A stretch of 64,000 bases of DNA from UBA1422 sp041859095 (GTDB lineage Bacteria; Bacillota; Clostridia; Peptostreptococcales; Anaerovoracaceae). The notes below the pieces were generated by a model, which ran no database searches, was not told where the DNA came from, and saw nothing but the letters and a program-made list of their open reading frames with translations. The position numbers were made by a program, and so were the translations under genes. Below, piece by piece: positions 7,729 through 16,120 of this stretch (its first letter is position 1; every line of letters begins with the position of its first letter). The stretch is from the NCBI GenBank assembly GCA_041859095.1, contig JBHEKY010000039.1, forward strand, positions 1-64,000. Direction: 5' to 3'.

Positions 7729-9228
7729 CTACTTTACCTCCTTTTCATCTGCAGGATCCAAGTAGCCTTTTTTGCCTTTGACCATGGTCAGAACAATAGC
7801 TCCAACGATGACTGCAACGATGGAACCAAGTCCAAAGATTAGTAGCAGGTTGACAGGGTATCCGCCGTAGCCATCTTTGAAGTATCCCACAATCGTGATG
7901 ATCAGGGAGATGCCCAAAATAACAACGGTTAGGAACTTCAATGTGTAAGTCCACCATTTGCCAATACTGAAGTTGGAAAACTCGTTGGCTGCTTTTCGGA
8001 TTTCTTCGGGTCTGAAGAACCAAGCAATCAGGATAATCTCGATGAGCCCGCAAGCGGTAATACCAACTTTGTTGATGAATTCATCTACGATGTCCAGAAT
8101 CAGTAAGCCAGCGCCGGTTACAAAGAAGATGCTTAACAGGAAAGCCGGTACCAGAACCACTGTGACTGCTTTTTTGTGAGCCATGCCGAACTTGTCCTGC
8201 ATGCCGGAAACAACAGCCTGAATGATTGAAATAAAGGATGTGATGCCTGCTGTAAACAAAGCCAGGAAGAAGCAGACTCCAAAGAATCCGTTCATGCCCG
8301 GAAGTGCATCGATGGCGGTTGGGAAAGTAATAAAGGCTAAGCCAACACCAGCTCCTGCAACTTCTGCCACCTCAACACCTTGTTGAAGTGCCATGTAGCC
8401 CAGGATGCTGAAAACGCCGATACCTGCCAGAACTTCAAATCCATGGTTCGCAGTCGCTGTGATAAATGCGCTGTTGACAACGTCTGTCTTTTTGGGAAGA
8501 TAGCTGGAATAGGCAATCATGATTGCAAATGCGATGGACAAGCTAAAGAAGATTTGTCCATACGCGGCAACCCATACTTTGCCGTCAGCCAGTGCTGCCC
8601 AATCCGGTGAGAACAGGTAATCAAGACCTGCAGCAGCACCCGGTAGGGTGACGCCTCTGAAGACCAGAATCAACATACAAACAAGCAGAATTGGCAGTGC
8701 GATTTTGCAGGCCAACTCGATGCCTTTGCTGATGCCACGGTACATTACAATGAATGTAACAATCCAGACAATAGCAAAAGGAATCAACAGGTTGCTTTGA
8801 ATTCCACCAAGATGAAGTGGGCTGTCGGTGAGACCTAGGTATTCTCCAAAGAAGAAGCCTGCGGGATCTACACCCCATGCGGATGTGAATGCGAAGCCAA
8901 TGTAGCTTACCACCCAAACGATAACCGCAAAGTAGTAGACGGTGATGACAAAGGCCACCATAACCTGAGCCCAACCCAAAATTTCGAATTTAGGATTGAT
9001 TCTGCCCAAAGCAACAGGTGCGCTGCCTCTGTAGGTTTTGCCGATAGTATATTCCAGAATAAGGATTGGAATACCGGCGGTAAGAATTGCGACAAAGTAC
9101 GGAATCATAAATGCTCCGCCTCCGTTTTCCGCTGCAACATATGGGAATCGCCAGATGTTGCCTAGACCGACTGCTGATCCGATAGCGGCCAGCAAAAAGC
9201 CTAATTTTGAATTCCATTGTTCTCTCAA
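7729..9228 (-). CDS. NSS-family sodium-dependent amino-acid symporter
   Basis: Neurotransmitter:sodium symporter family importer in the cytoplasmic membrane. The 499-residue protein opens with REQWNSKLGFLLAAIGSAVGLGNIWRFPY split over helix 1, the hallmark Na+ and substrate site of the family, and has about 11-12 hydrophobic helices. The start codon is TTG at 9228, supported by AAGGAGGTG eight bases upstream and by the usual MREQW N-terminus. The adjacent MetS-like gene suggests a MetP-type transporter for methionine or other hydrophobic amino acids; the substrate is not determined by the sequence. Confidence 0.92.
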   Translation of the reverse strand: MREQWNSKLGFLLAAIGSAVGLGNIWRFPYVAAENGGGAFMIPYFVAILTAGIPILILEYTIGKTYRGSAPVALGRINPKFEILGWAQVMVAFVITVYYFAVIVWVVSYIGFAFTSAWGVDPAGFFFGEYLGLTDSPLHLGGIQSNLLIPFAIVWIVTFIVMYRGISKGIELACKIALPILLVCMLILVFRGVTLPGAAAGLDYLFSPDWAALADGKVWVAAYGQIFFSLSIAFAIMIAYSSYLPKKTDVVNSAFITATANHGFEVLAGIGVFSILGYMALQQGVEVAEVAGAGVGLAFITFPTAIDALPGMNGFFGVCFFLALFTAGITSFISIIQAVVSGMQDKFGMAHKKAVTVVLVPAFLLSIFFVTGAGLLILDIVDEFINKVGITACGLIEIILIAWFFRPEEIRKAANEFSNFSIGKWWTYTLKFLTVVILGISLIITIVGYFKDGYGGYPVNLLLIFGLGSIVAVIVGAIVLTMVKGKKGYLDPADEKEVK

Positions 9229-9299
9229 AAATTACACCTCCTTAAGTATGAATCGGGGTTGATAGAACAAGTATTACATGCAAATGTACATGCTTGGAT

Positions 9300-9328
9300 A
9301 TTATATCAAAACCACGAGGTATAGTAAA
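9300..9328 (-). promoter_or_regulatory. promoter of the NSS transporter operon
   Basis: On the minus strand TTTACT (9328-9323) and TATAAT (9305-9300) are separated by 17 bases, giving a leader of about 65 bases before the TTG start. The leader contains the repeated elements TACATGCAAA/TGTACATGC at 9274-9293, of unknown meaning. Confidence 0.65.
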
Positions 9329-9441
9329 CAATTTTAGGTATGAATACACAGAAATACACAAAAAATGTTGTTGCCTTTGACAAAGGAAGATTGCTCCGTA
9401 CCCACACCAATGACAGAAAATTGGGAGGAATCGGAAAGCCC

Positions 9442-9470
9442 TTGTCTGAAATAATAAATAATAATATAAT
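9442..9470 (+). promoter_or_regulatory. hyp operon promoter
   Basis: TTGTCT at 9442-9447, a 17-base spacer and TATAAT at 9465-9470, 30 bases before hypA. About 60 bases further upstream is a short palindrome CCTTTGACAAAGG (9374-9386), a possible operator. The rest of 9229-9441 shows no gene. Confidence 0.7.
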
Positions 9471-9499
9471 GTATCGGGTAAGCAAGGAGGCGATCCCAG

Positions 9500-9841
9500 A
9501 TGCATGAATATCCCATAACAGAGCAAATCGTCAAAATTGCCCTGAACCACCTTATGGACTCAGGCGCAAAGAAGGTCACTGCCATTCATCTTGTATTAGG
9601 AGAAAATAGCGGAATCGTACCTGAATCTATACATATGTACTTTGACCTGATTGCCGAAGGCACCCCATGCAGCCAGGCCGAGTTTGTGATTAAAAGAATC
9701 AAACCGACTTTGCGTTGTCCGGCTTGCGGCACCGAGTTTGTCCGCAAACCCATGTCTTTCGCGTGTCCCAAATGCGGGACCGATGGGCACCCCACCGAAA
9801 TCGGCAAAGAATTTTATATAGAAAGTATTGAAGTTGAATAA
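9500..9841 (+). CDS. hypA: hydrogenase nickel chaperone HypA
   Basis: Delivers nickel to the large subunit of [NiFe] hydrogenase together with HypB. The 113-residue protein begins MHE, where His2 is a nickel ligand in the family, and carries a zinc site of two CxxC pairs (Cys73/Cys76 and Cys89/Cys92). Ribosome site AAGGAGG lies about nine bases upstream. It is the first gene of the operon hypA-B-F-C-D-E. Length and motifs are standard. Confidence 0.96.
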   Translation: MHEYPITEQIVKIALNHLMDSGAKKVTAIHLVLGENSGIVPESIHMYFDLIAEGTPCSQAEFVIKRIKPTLRCPACGTEFVRKPMSFACPKCGTDGHPTEIGKEFYIESIEVE

Positions 9842-9856
9842 AGAGGAGAGATAATA

Positions 9857-10600
9857 ATGCACGACATCAAAAAAATAGATATCATGGAAGGGATTCTGGA
9901 TGAGAATGACCATATCGCCGGACACATCAAAGATCACCTTGGCAGCCATGGTATTTTGGTGGTTAATGAAATGGGTGCACCAGGCGTAGGTAAAACCACA
10001 ACATTGAAGAATATCATCACTCGGCTAGAAGGACTCAAGTCATACGTCATTGAAGGAGACATTGAATCAGACATCGACACAGTAGACCTTCGGAATCTGG
10101 GAATTGATGCTTTTCAAATCAATACCTTTGGTGCCTGTCATTTGGATGCCCCTATGATCGACCATATGGTGGACCACATCACTTTTGATGCACCGGGCAT
10201 ACTCTTCATCGAAAATGTAGGAAACCTAGTGTGCCCAGCTGAATTCTCTATTGGCGAGCATGTGAAGATGTTGGTCTCCACCGTTACAGAAGGAAGCGAC
10301 AAACCATACAAATATCCTTTGGCATTTGAGAAGGCTGATATCATAATTTTGAACAAGGTGGATTTAATCCCTTATCTGAATTTTGATGAAGATTTCTTCA
10401 TGCGTGGAGTCCGCGCATTGAATCCATCCGTGCCCGTATTCAAAGTATCCGGTACCACCGGAGAAGGATTTGTGGAAGTTGCCAAGTGGTTTGCTGACAA
10501 GGCAGCCACCTTGGAGGTACGTGAGCATCATCACGAAGAATCCCATGTTCACGACCATGAACATCACCATGAGGAGGCTCATGAACACCATCATCACTGA
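9857..10600 (+). CDS. hypB: hydrogenase nickel incorporation GTPase HypB
   Basis: GTPase that drives nickel insertion into hydrogenase. The 247-residue protein has the P-loop GAPGVGKTT near residue 37, the metal/switch segment NVGNLVCPAEF near 120, and the guanine-specificity NKVD near 170. Unusually, its histidine-rich stretch is at the C-terminus (about residues 220-247, 15 His mixed with Glu/Asp) and not near the N-terminus as in the well-known His-rich HypB proteins. The GAGGAGG ribosome site of hypF is encoded inside this tail and the two genes overlap by 20 bases. Confidence 0.96.
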   Translation: MHDIKKIDIMEGILDENDHIAGHIKDHLGSHGILVVNEMGAPGVGKTTTLKNIITRLEGLKSYVIEGDIESDIDTVDLRNLGIDAFQINTFGACHLDAPMIDHMVDHITFDAPGILFIENVGNLVCPAEFSIGEHVKMLVSTVTEGSDKPYKYPLAFEKADIIILNKVDLIPYLNFDEDFFMRGVRALNPSVPVFKVSGTTGEGFVEVAKWFADKAATLEVREHHHEESHVHDHEHHHEEAHEHHHH

Positions 10601-12899
10601 AAAAATTAAAATCTGGGGCATTGTCCAGGGGGTCGGCTTTCGGCCGTTCGTGGCCAAAGTTGCACAGCGGCTCTCTATGAAGGGGGAGGTGCTGAATCTA
10701 GGCGGCTTGGTACAGTTGATGCTGACAGACACAAAACCTAGAATCGATGCGTTTTTAGATGCCATAGAACAAGAAAAGCCCGGGCCAGCAGAGATTGTAC
10801 ATATTAGCCGCTCAGTAATTCCGACATTGAATTTCCCCGGATTCACGATTAGAAGCAGCCAAGACACCACGCTGTCCGATGAGGAGGCGGTGATGATTCC
10901 CGCTGATTTGTCAATTTGCCCGGACTGCCTCAAAGAAATAAGTACCCCAACGGACCGCCGTTATCGGCATCCTTTTATTAGCTGCATGTCTTGCGGCCCT
11001 CGATATACGATAATCGACAAAGTGCCATACGACCGTGAAAACACTTCGATGACCTCTTTCCCCATGTGTCCTGAATGTCAACGGGAGTATACCACCTTGG
11101 AAGACAGACGCTACCATGCTCAGACCATTTCTTGCCATGACTGTGGACCAGTGATGAAAATTCAGTTCCCAGATAATTCGGAGAGCAGAGGATTTGCACA
11201 ACCTATTCATCCGAATGATCCTGAGGAATGGCTGGAATCTGCATCGGCAATTTTGAGAGCAGGTGGCGTAATCGCCATGAAGTCCATGGGCGGGTATCAT
11301 TTGATGGCGGATCCCCTGAATGAATTTGCGGTGTCTGAGTTACGCAGGATTAAAAAAAGGGAAGCAAAACCTTTTGCGATTCTGTTCGCATCCATAGACG
11401 AAATCCGGCAGTATTGTGCTGTGAATGAAATAGAGGCAAGCCTGCTAGGCTCTTCAGCCAAACCGATTTTGCTGCTTGAGCAACTCGAAGGCGGACCCAA
11501 GATGGTTGAGTCGGCAAAAATCCGTTTCATTGGTAGCTTTCTACCGGCCATGGGAGGACAGCAGTTGCTTTTGGAAGCCTTTGGTGGCCCATTGATAGCC
11601 ACTAGTGCCAATTTTACCGGCTTGCCAATAATAAAGACGGAAGAGGAAATGTTCCGAATGATGGAGCAAGAACCTCTCATCCAAGCGGTTTACTACCATG
11701 ATAGAGCCATTCGTGTCAGCGTAGAGGATTCTGTAGTAAGAGTGATTGACGGTCAACCTCAGATGCTTCGCCGAGCCAGAGGGTATGCGCCGGTTCCACT
11801 CTATATGGAAAATGGGAATGCTCAAATATTTGCAACAGGACCCCAACTAAAAAATGCCTTTGCCCTAAGCAAAGGTGCGTACGTCTACTTGAGTCAGTAC
11901 TTTGGGGATTTGGATGGGATGGAAATTAACAAGATTTACTGTGATACCATGGATTGGATGAAAGATCTATTTGAAATTCAGCCTCAGGCGGTTGCATGCG
12001 ACCTGCATCCCCGCTATGTCACAACTGGATTTGCAGAAGATTATGCGAACCAATACAAGGTACCGATATACCGAGTTCAGCATCACCATGCCCATGTGGC
12101 ATCGGTTATGGCGGAACATCAGCTGAAGGGCAAAGTCATCGGCGTCAGCTTTGATGGCACAGGGTACGGCACCGACGGAAAAATTTGGGGTGGTGAATTT
12201 CTTCTTTGCGAAGAAGGAGAATTTGTCCGGGTAGCCCATCTTCGATATTTGCGGATGATTGGTGGTGACAGTTCCATGAAAGATGCCAGAAAATCAGCAT
12301 TGAGTTTGGTTTTTCATGACCAAGAGACGGTCGATATCCCAAGTGGCAAAGAATTTAATCTGGATTTGAAAGAGATTATGCAATATGCCAAGGAACACAA
12401 CACACTACGGTTGGAGGAGAAGGATCAAAAGCCGGAGAATCTAACGATTCTAAAAGCGCTGGAGAAAGACATTAATACCATTGAAAGTTCAAGCATGGGG
12501 AGACTCTTTGACGGAGTTGCAGCACTCCTGGGGATCTGTAACTACAATCAATATGAAGGCCAGTGTGCCATGCTTCTGGAGGATGCGGCTGATTGGGCTA
12601 TGAAACATCCGGGTAAGGATGAATCATCGGACTTGGCTTTGGCATTTCACCGCCAGGTTGCCAGCACGATTTTAGACCAATGTCGGCAGATTCGCCTGGA
12701 AACCGGAGCCCAGCAGGTTGCCCTGACAGGAGGCGTTTTTCAAAATAAAATCCTTATGGAAGAAAGTCTTGACCTCCTTCGTAAGGACGGGTTCGACCCT
12801 TACTACAATGTTTCAGTCAGCCCTAACGACGGCGGAATCGCCTTGGGTCAATGCTATGTGGCTGGGCACCAAATAAAAACAATAAGCGGACGGAATTAA
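10581..12899 (+). CDS. hypF: carbamoyltransferase HypF
   Basis: Converts carbamoyl phosphate to an adenylated thiocarboxamide precursor on HypE for the cyanide ligands of [NiFe] hydrogenase. In 772 residues the order is acylphosphatase domain (GIVQGVGFRPF at 13-23), two C4 zinc fingers (CPDC..CMSC and CPEC..CHDC, about 108-185), a YrdC-like domain (about 200-380), and a Kae1-like domain with the metal motif HHHAH near 500. The start at 10581 is chosen by the GAGGAGG at 10571-10577 and by alignment of the acylphosphatase domain; spacing is short (three bases), and 10569 is the alternative. Overlaps hypB. Confidence 0.95.
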   Translation: MNTIITEKIKIWGIVQGVGFRPFVAKVAQRLSMKGEVLNLGGLVQLMLTDTKPRIDAFLDAIEQEKPGPAEIVHISRSVIPTLNFPGFTIRSSQDTTLSDEEAVMIPADLSICPDCLKEISTPTDRRYRHPFISCMSCGPRYTIIDKVPYDRENTSMTSFPMCPECQREYTTLEDRRYHAQTISCHDCGPVMKIQFPDNSESRGFAQPIHPNDPEEWLESASAILRAGGVIAMKSMGGYHLMADPLNEFAVSELRRIKKREAKPFAILFASIDEIRQYCAVNEIEASLLGSSAKPILLLEQLEGGPKMVESAKIRFIGSFLPAMGGQQLLLEAFGGPLIATSANFTGLPIIKTEEEMFRMMEQEPLIQAVYYHDRAIRVSVEDSVVRVIDGQPQMLRRARGYAPVPLYMENGNAQIFATGPQLKNAFALSKGAYVYLSQYFGDLDGMEINKIYCDTMDWMKDLFEIQPQAVACDLHPRYVTTGFAEDYANQYKVPIYRVQHHHAHVASVMAEHQLKGKVIGVSFDGTGYGTDGKIWGGEFLLCEEGEFVRVAHLRYLRMIGGDSSMKDARKSALSLVFHDQETVDIPSGKEFNLDLKEIMQYAKEHNTLRLEEKDQKPENLTILKALEKDINTIESSSMGRLFDGVAALLGICNYNQYEGQCAMLLEDAADWAMKHPGKDESSDLALAFHRQVASTILDQCRQIRLETGAQQVALTGGVFQNKILMEESLDLLRKDGFDPYYNVSVSPNDGGIALGQCYVAGHQIKTISGRN

Positions 12900-12934
12900 T
12901 CTACCGCATCAATGAAGAATAGGAGCTATCAATT

Positions 12935-13171
12935 ATGTGTATCGCCATACCGGGCAAAATTATTTCTGTCGAAGGACAGCATGCAAAAGTAGACTTTAGC
13001 GGCAACGTGGTTACTGTCAATGTGGGAATTATTGACCCGCAAGTCGGCCAGTACGTACTAGTTCATGCAGGTTGTGCCATTGAAGTGATGGAAAAGGATA
13101 AGGCAGATGAATTGCTGACTTTGTTCGCGGAACTGGAAGATGCTGAGGCTGAATGGAACAATCGAGCATAA
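12935..13171 (+). CDS. hypC: hydrogenase assembly chaperone HypC
   Basis: Small chaperone that works with HypD to build the Fe(CN)2CO group and carry it to the hydrogenase large subunit. The 78-residue protein begins MCIAIPGK, with the essential Cys2, and has the HAGCAIEVM segment typical of the family. It lies 35 bases after hypF, preceded by AGGAG. Length is normal. Confidence 0.96.
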   Translation: MCIAIPGKIISVEGQHAKVDFSGNVVTVNVGIIDPQVGQYVLVHAGCAIEVMEKDKADELLTLFAELEDAEAEWNNRA

Positions 13172-13196
13172 CCCTCTGATAAAGAAAGGATGTTTC

Positions 13197-14240
13197 ATGG
13201 AACTCCAACAGATCATCAAAGAGCTTATGGCTTATGAGGGAAAAGCTGACGGAAGCGACCTAAAAATAATGGAAGTTTGCGGCACCCACACAGCAGCCAT
13301 TTTTCGTAAAGGAATCCGCCAGCTGATCTCACCAAAAATACGGTTGATTTCTGGCCCCGGATGTCCTGTTTGTGTGACACCGACAGCCTACATCGACAAA
13401 TGTATCGAATTTGCCATGAAAGAACATCATGTGCTTCTGACCTTTGGTGATATGATGAAAGTCCCGGGAACGCTGGGAAGCCTTTCAGACATGGTGGGGG
13501 AAGGAGCTAGCGTTAAACTGATGTATTCCCCGTTTGAGGCTATTGAGATGGCGAAACAAAACCCGGAAACTACCTATGTGATCGCAGCCGTAGGCTTTGA
13601 AACAACCGTTCCCGCATATGGATTGTTGCTGGAAGAAGCACAAAAGGCGAACCTTAATAACATTCTGCTGATTACCGCTCTGAAGACGGTTTTGCCGGCC
13701 TTGGAATATATCTGCAGCAGCCAACCAGACATTGACGCCTTTATTATGCCGGGACACGTCAGCGTGATCACAGGAAGCAACGCTTTCCTCGGTCTTGCAG
13801 AGAAGCATCACAAACCATTTGTAGTGGCTGGATTTGAGGCAGAACACATTCTGGCAGCCATTTATCGGATTATGAAACAAACCCAACATGGACAGGGCAC
13901 CGTTGAGAATGTATATCCCGGCGCGGTTCGCCCTGAGGGTAATATCAAGGCTATGGAAGTCATCAACCATCATTTTGTGGCTGGACCTGCCATGTGGCGG
14001 GGGTTAGGCATCATAAAGGATTCCGGGCTTTATCTCAAACAGGGAGACCTTAGCAGGGACCTCACTCAGGACAAAGAGTTGCCTTCAGCCTGCCGATGCG
14101 GTGATGTCATAGTTGGAATAATAAATCCGGATGAGTGTCCTGTGTTTGGCGAGGGCTGTAACCCAGCCAGCCCATACGGACCTTGTATGGTATCTGCCGA
14201 AGGTGCCTGCGGAATCTGGTTTCGAAACATAAAACAATAA
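13197..14240 (+). CDS. hypD: hydrogenase maturation protein HypD
   Basis: Iron-sulfur protein that forms the scaffold complex with HypC. The 347-residue protein carries the conserved MEVCGTHT near residue 25, SGPGCPVCVTP near 50, the GFETT segment near 140, and cysteine motifs near the C-terminus (SACRCGD, ECPVFGEGCNPASPYGPCMVS) that bind the [4Fe-4S] cluster. The start at 13197 is preferred over an in-frame ATG at 13140 inside hypC because the protein then has family length and AAAGGA precedes it. Confidence 0.95.
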   Translation: MELQQIIKELMAYEGKADGSDLKIMEVCGTHTAAIFRKGIRQLISPKIRLISGPGCPVCVTPTAYIDKCIEFAMKEHHVLLTFGDMMKVPGTLGSLSDMVGEGASVKLMYSPFEAIEMAKQNPETTYVIAAVGFETTVPAYGLLLEEAQKANLNNILLITALKTVLPALEYICSSQPDIDAFIMPGHVSVITGSNAFLGLAEKHHKPFVVAGFEAEHILAAIYRIMKQTQHGQGTVENVYPGAVRPEGNIKAMEVINHHFVAGPAMWRGLGIIKDSGLYLKQGDLSRDLTQDKELPSACRCGDVIVGIINPDECPVFGEGCNPASPYGPCMVSAEGACGIWFRNIKQ

Positions 14241-14250
14241 GGAGTACTAC

Positions 14251-15246
14251 ATGAAGATTACCATGGCTCATGGTAGCGGAGGCAAAGACTCCGCTCTGTT
14301 GATGGAAAACATTTTTGGAAAATACTTTAGCAATCCAGTGCTGAATCGGTTGGACGATGCTGCGGTGCTGGATATGTCTGAGGATCTCCCGGGTTCAAAA
14401 CTAGCCTGTTCCACGGATACCTTTGTGGTAACCCCGCTGGTTTTCCCAGGAGGAAACATCGGAAAACTGGCCATCTGTGGCACCGTCAATGATTTGTTGA
14501 TGATGGGTGCACATCCAAAATACCTGACTTGCGGGTTTGTGCTGCAGGAAGGTCTTGAAATATCATTGCTAGAAGAGATTGTAAAATCTATGGCGGATGA
14601 AGCCAGAAACGCGGGTGTGATGATTGTCGCCGGAGACACGAAAGTTGTCGAAGGGAAGGGGGAGCTTTATATTAATACCACAGGAATCGGTGTGATACCC
14701 TCTGGGAGAGAAATTCATGCACCGGCCATTGCCGATGGGGATATGATTTTGCTTTCCGGTACGTTAGGGGACCATCATGCATGCATCCTTGGTGCCAGAA
14801 TGGGGATCGAAAATCCTATCCAAAGCGACTGTGCTTGTCTGGGGGACATTACCAGTGCGTTGCTGGAACAGGGTATCCGCGTCAAAGCAATGAGGGATGT
14901 AACCAGAGGGGGCCTGGCCACCGTTCTCAATGAGTTTAGTCATTCCGCAGGATTGTCCGCTGAAATCGTCGAAGAAAGTGTGCCGGTATCCGCAGCAGTT
15001 CGTGGATTTTGCGATCTTTTAGGTCTGGAACCATTTTATATGGCAAACGAAGGAAAGATGATGGCAGTAGTGGATGCAAAGGACGCCGAAAAGGCGTTGG
15101 AACTGATGAGATCGACACAAAACGGTAAAAACGCAGCGATCATTGGGAGGTTTTCGACGGGCAAAGGCGTTTCCGTGCGTACATCTCTTGGCAGTACCAG
15201 AGTGCTAGATGTCCTTTATGGAGAAGGATTGCCAAGAATTTGCTAG
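14251..15246 (+). CDS. hypE: hydrogenase maturation protein HypE
   Basis: Dehydrates the thiocarboxamide on its C-terminal cysteine to thiocyanate for the hydrogenase iron centre. The 331-residue protein has the N-terminal HGSGGK motif, the ATP-binding region with a DDAAVL motif near 34, MRDVTRGGLAT near 215, and ends in PRIC, so the C-terminal carrier cysteine is intact. It closes the hyp operon 10 bases after hypD; the convergent Crp/Fnr gene ends 42 bases further on with no obvious terminator between. Confidence 0.96.
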   Translation: MKITMAHGSGGKDSALLMENIFGKYFSNPVLNRLDDAAVLDMSEDLPGSKLACSTDTFVVTPLVFPGGNIGKLAICGTVNDLLMMGAHPKYLTCGFVLQEGLEISLLEEIVKSMADEARNAGVMIVAGDTKVVEGKGELYINTTGIGVIPSGREIHAPAIADGDMILLSGTLGDHHACILGARMGIENPIQSDCACLGDITSALLEQGIRVKAMRDVTRGGLATVLNEFSHSAGLSAEIVEESVPVSAAVRGFCDLLGLEPFYMANEGKMMAVVDAKDAEKALELMRSTQNGKNAAIIGRFSTGKGVSVRTSLGSTRVLDVLYGEGLPRIC

Positions 15247-15288
15247 AGATACTCAAATTGATCAGCTTTAGATTGGAAGATAAACGAG

Positions 15289-15948
15289 TTAGAGGATTTC
15301 GAATTTATTTTTCTGGAAACGGATGAGCCCTTCATCCCTCATTTTGCATAACTCGTTGGAGAGAGCGCTTCGATCTACAAACAGAAAATCCGCTAGCTGT
15401 TCACGATTATAGGGAATGCGGAACACATTTGTTCCGGCATTCTTTTTTTGTGCCTCAAAAAAGGTGAGAAGCTTTTCCCGAATTTTACGCTTGGAGACAA
15501 TTTCTAGTTTTTGATTCAAACCAAGGATTTTTTCGCTTAGCATGGATAGCATATTTTCGATGAGGCGAGTGTGAAAGGTACAGGCCGAAGAACAAGTCGT
15601 AACGATTCTTTTGCAGTCCAAAAAAAGCACTTCACAGTCTTCCATAGCTACAACAGAAACAAATGCCTCAGGATGATTGGAGCAGGCAAAGGATTCTCCG
15701 AAGCATTCCCCAGGCACAAGGACGGCTACCAGATTTCGGAGACCTTCCTCGCTTTCCCGTACTATGGAGACTTTACCTTTCAGTACCACGCCGACAGAAT
15801 GGACCGAATCGCCGGCGAGAATGATATAGCTATCCTTCTGATATAGATGAACCCTTGCACAAAGGCAATTGAGCATTCCTAGCAAATCGTTTTCTTGTAT
15901 CTGATCAAACAAAGGATTCGATGCGATAACATGATATGGTATATTCAT
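15289..15948 (-). CDS. Crp/Fnr family regulator next to hcp
   Basis: Transcription factor with an N-terminal cyclic-nucleotide-type sensor fold and a C-terminal winged helix (KIREKLLTFFE then NREQLADFLFVDRSALSNEL, about 150-205). The start at 15948 has GGGAGG upstream; the longer frame to 15990 has none. Of 219 residues many are cysteines, including LNCLC, PGECFGESFAC, DCEVLFLDC and TTCSSAC, which could bind an iron-sulfur cluster or sense redox or NO. It is divergent from hcp with one palindrome between them, so it probably controls hcp and itself. HcpR-like role is inference. Confidence 0.85.
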   Translation of the reverse strand: MNIPYHVIASNPLFDQIQENDLLGMLNCLCARVHLYQKDSYIILAGDSVHSVGVVLKGKVSIVRESEEGLRNLVAVLVPGECFGESFACSNHPEAFVSVVAMEDCEVLFLDCKRIVTTCSSACTFHTRLIENMLSMLSEKILGLNQKLEIVSKRKIREKLLTFFEAQKKNAGTNVFRIPYNREQLADFLFVDRSALSNELCKMRDEGLIRFQKNKFEIL

Positions 15949-16007
15949 AGAACCTCCCGGGTAATCCCCGCTGAAATTGAGAAAAAACATTTAAAAAATT
16001 GGAATTA

Positions 16008-16065
16008 CGTTGTTTTAACAACGAAACATCTGCCTTGATTATAGTATATTGAGGGCAGAAGTCAA
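16008..16065. promoter_or_regulatory. divergent hcp/regulator promoters with one operator
   Basis: A perfect palindrome CGTTGTT-TT-AACAACG occupies 16008-16023. Rightward, TATATT at 16045-16050 is the -10 for hcp and puts the palindrome centre at about -41.5, the class II activator position. Leftward, TTGACT (16065-16060), 16 bases, TATAAT (16043-16038) is a strong promoter for the regulator gene, and the palindrome falls just after its start point, fit for self-repression. Confidence 0.65.
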
Positions 16066-16120
16066 GCACAAATAAACCGCATATCTTGGCGATATGCTCC
16101 AAGTACGAAAGGAATTTAAG

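Noticed and set aside
10470..10580. Longer HypF starting inside hypB
   Set aside because: The extension is the hypB sequence read in another frame; the acylphosphatase domain begins right after 10581.
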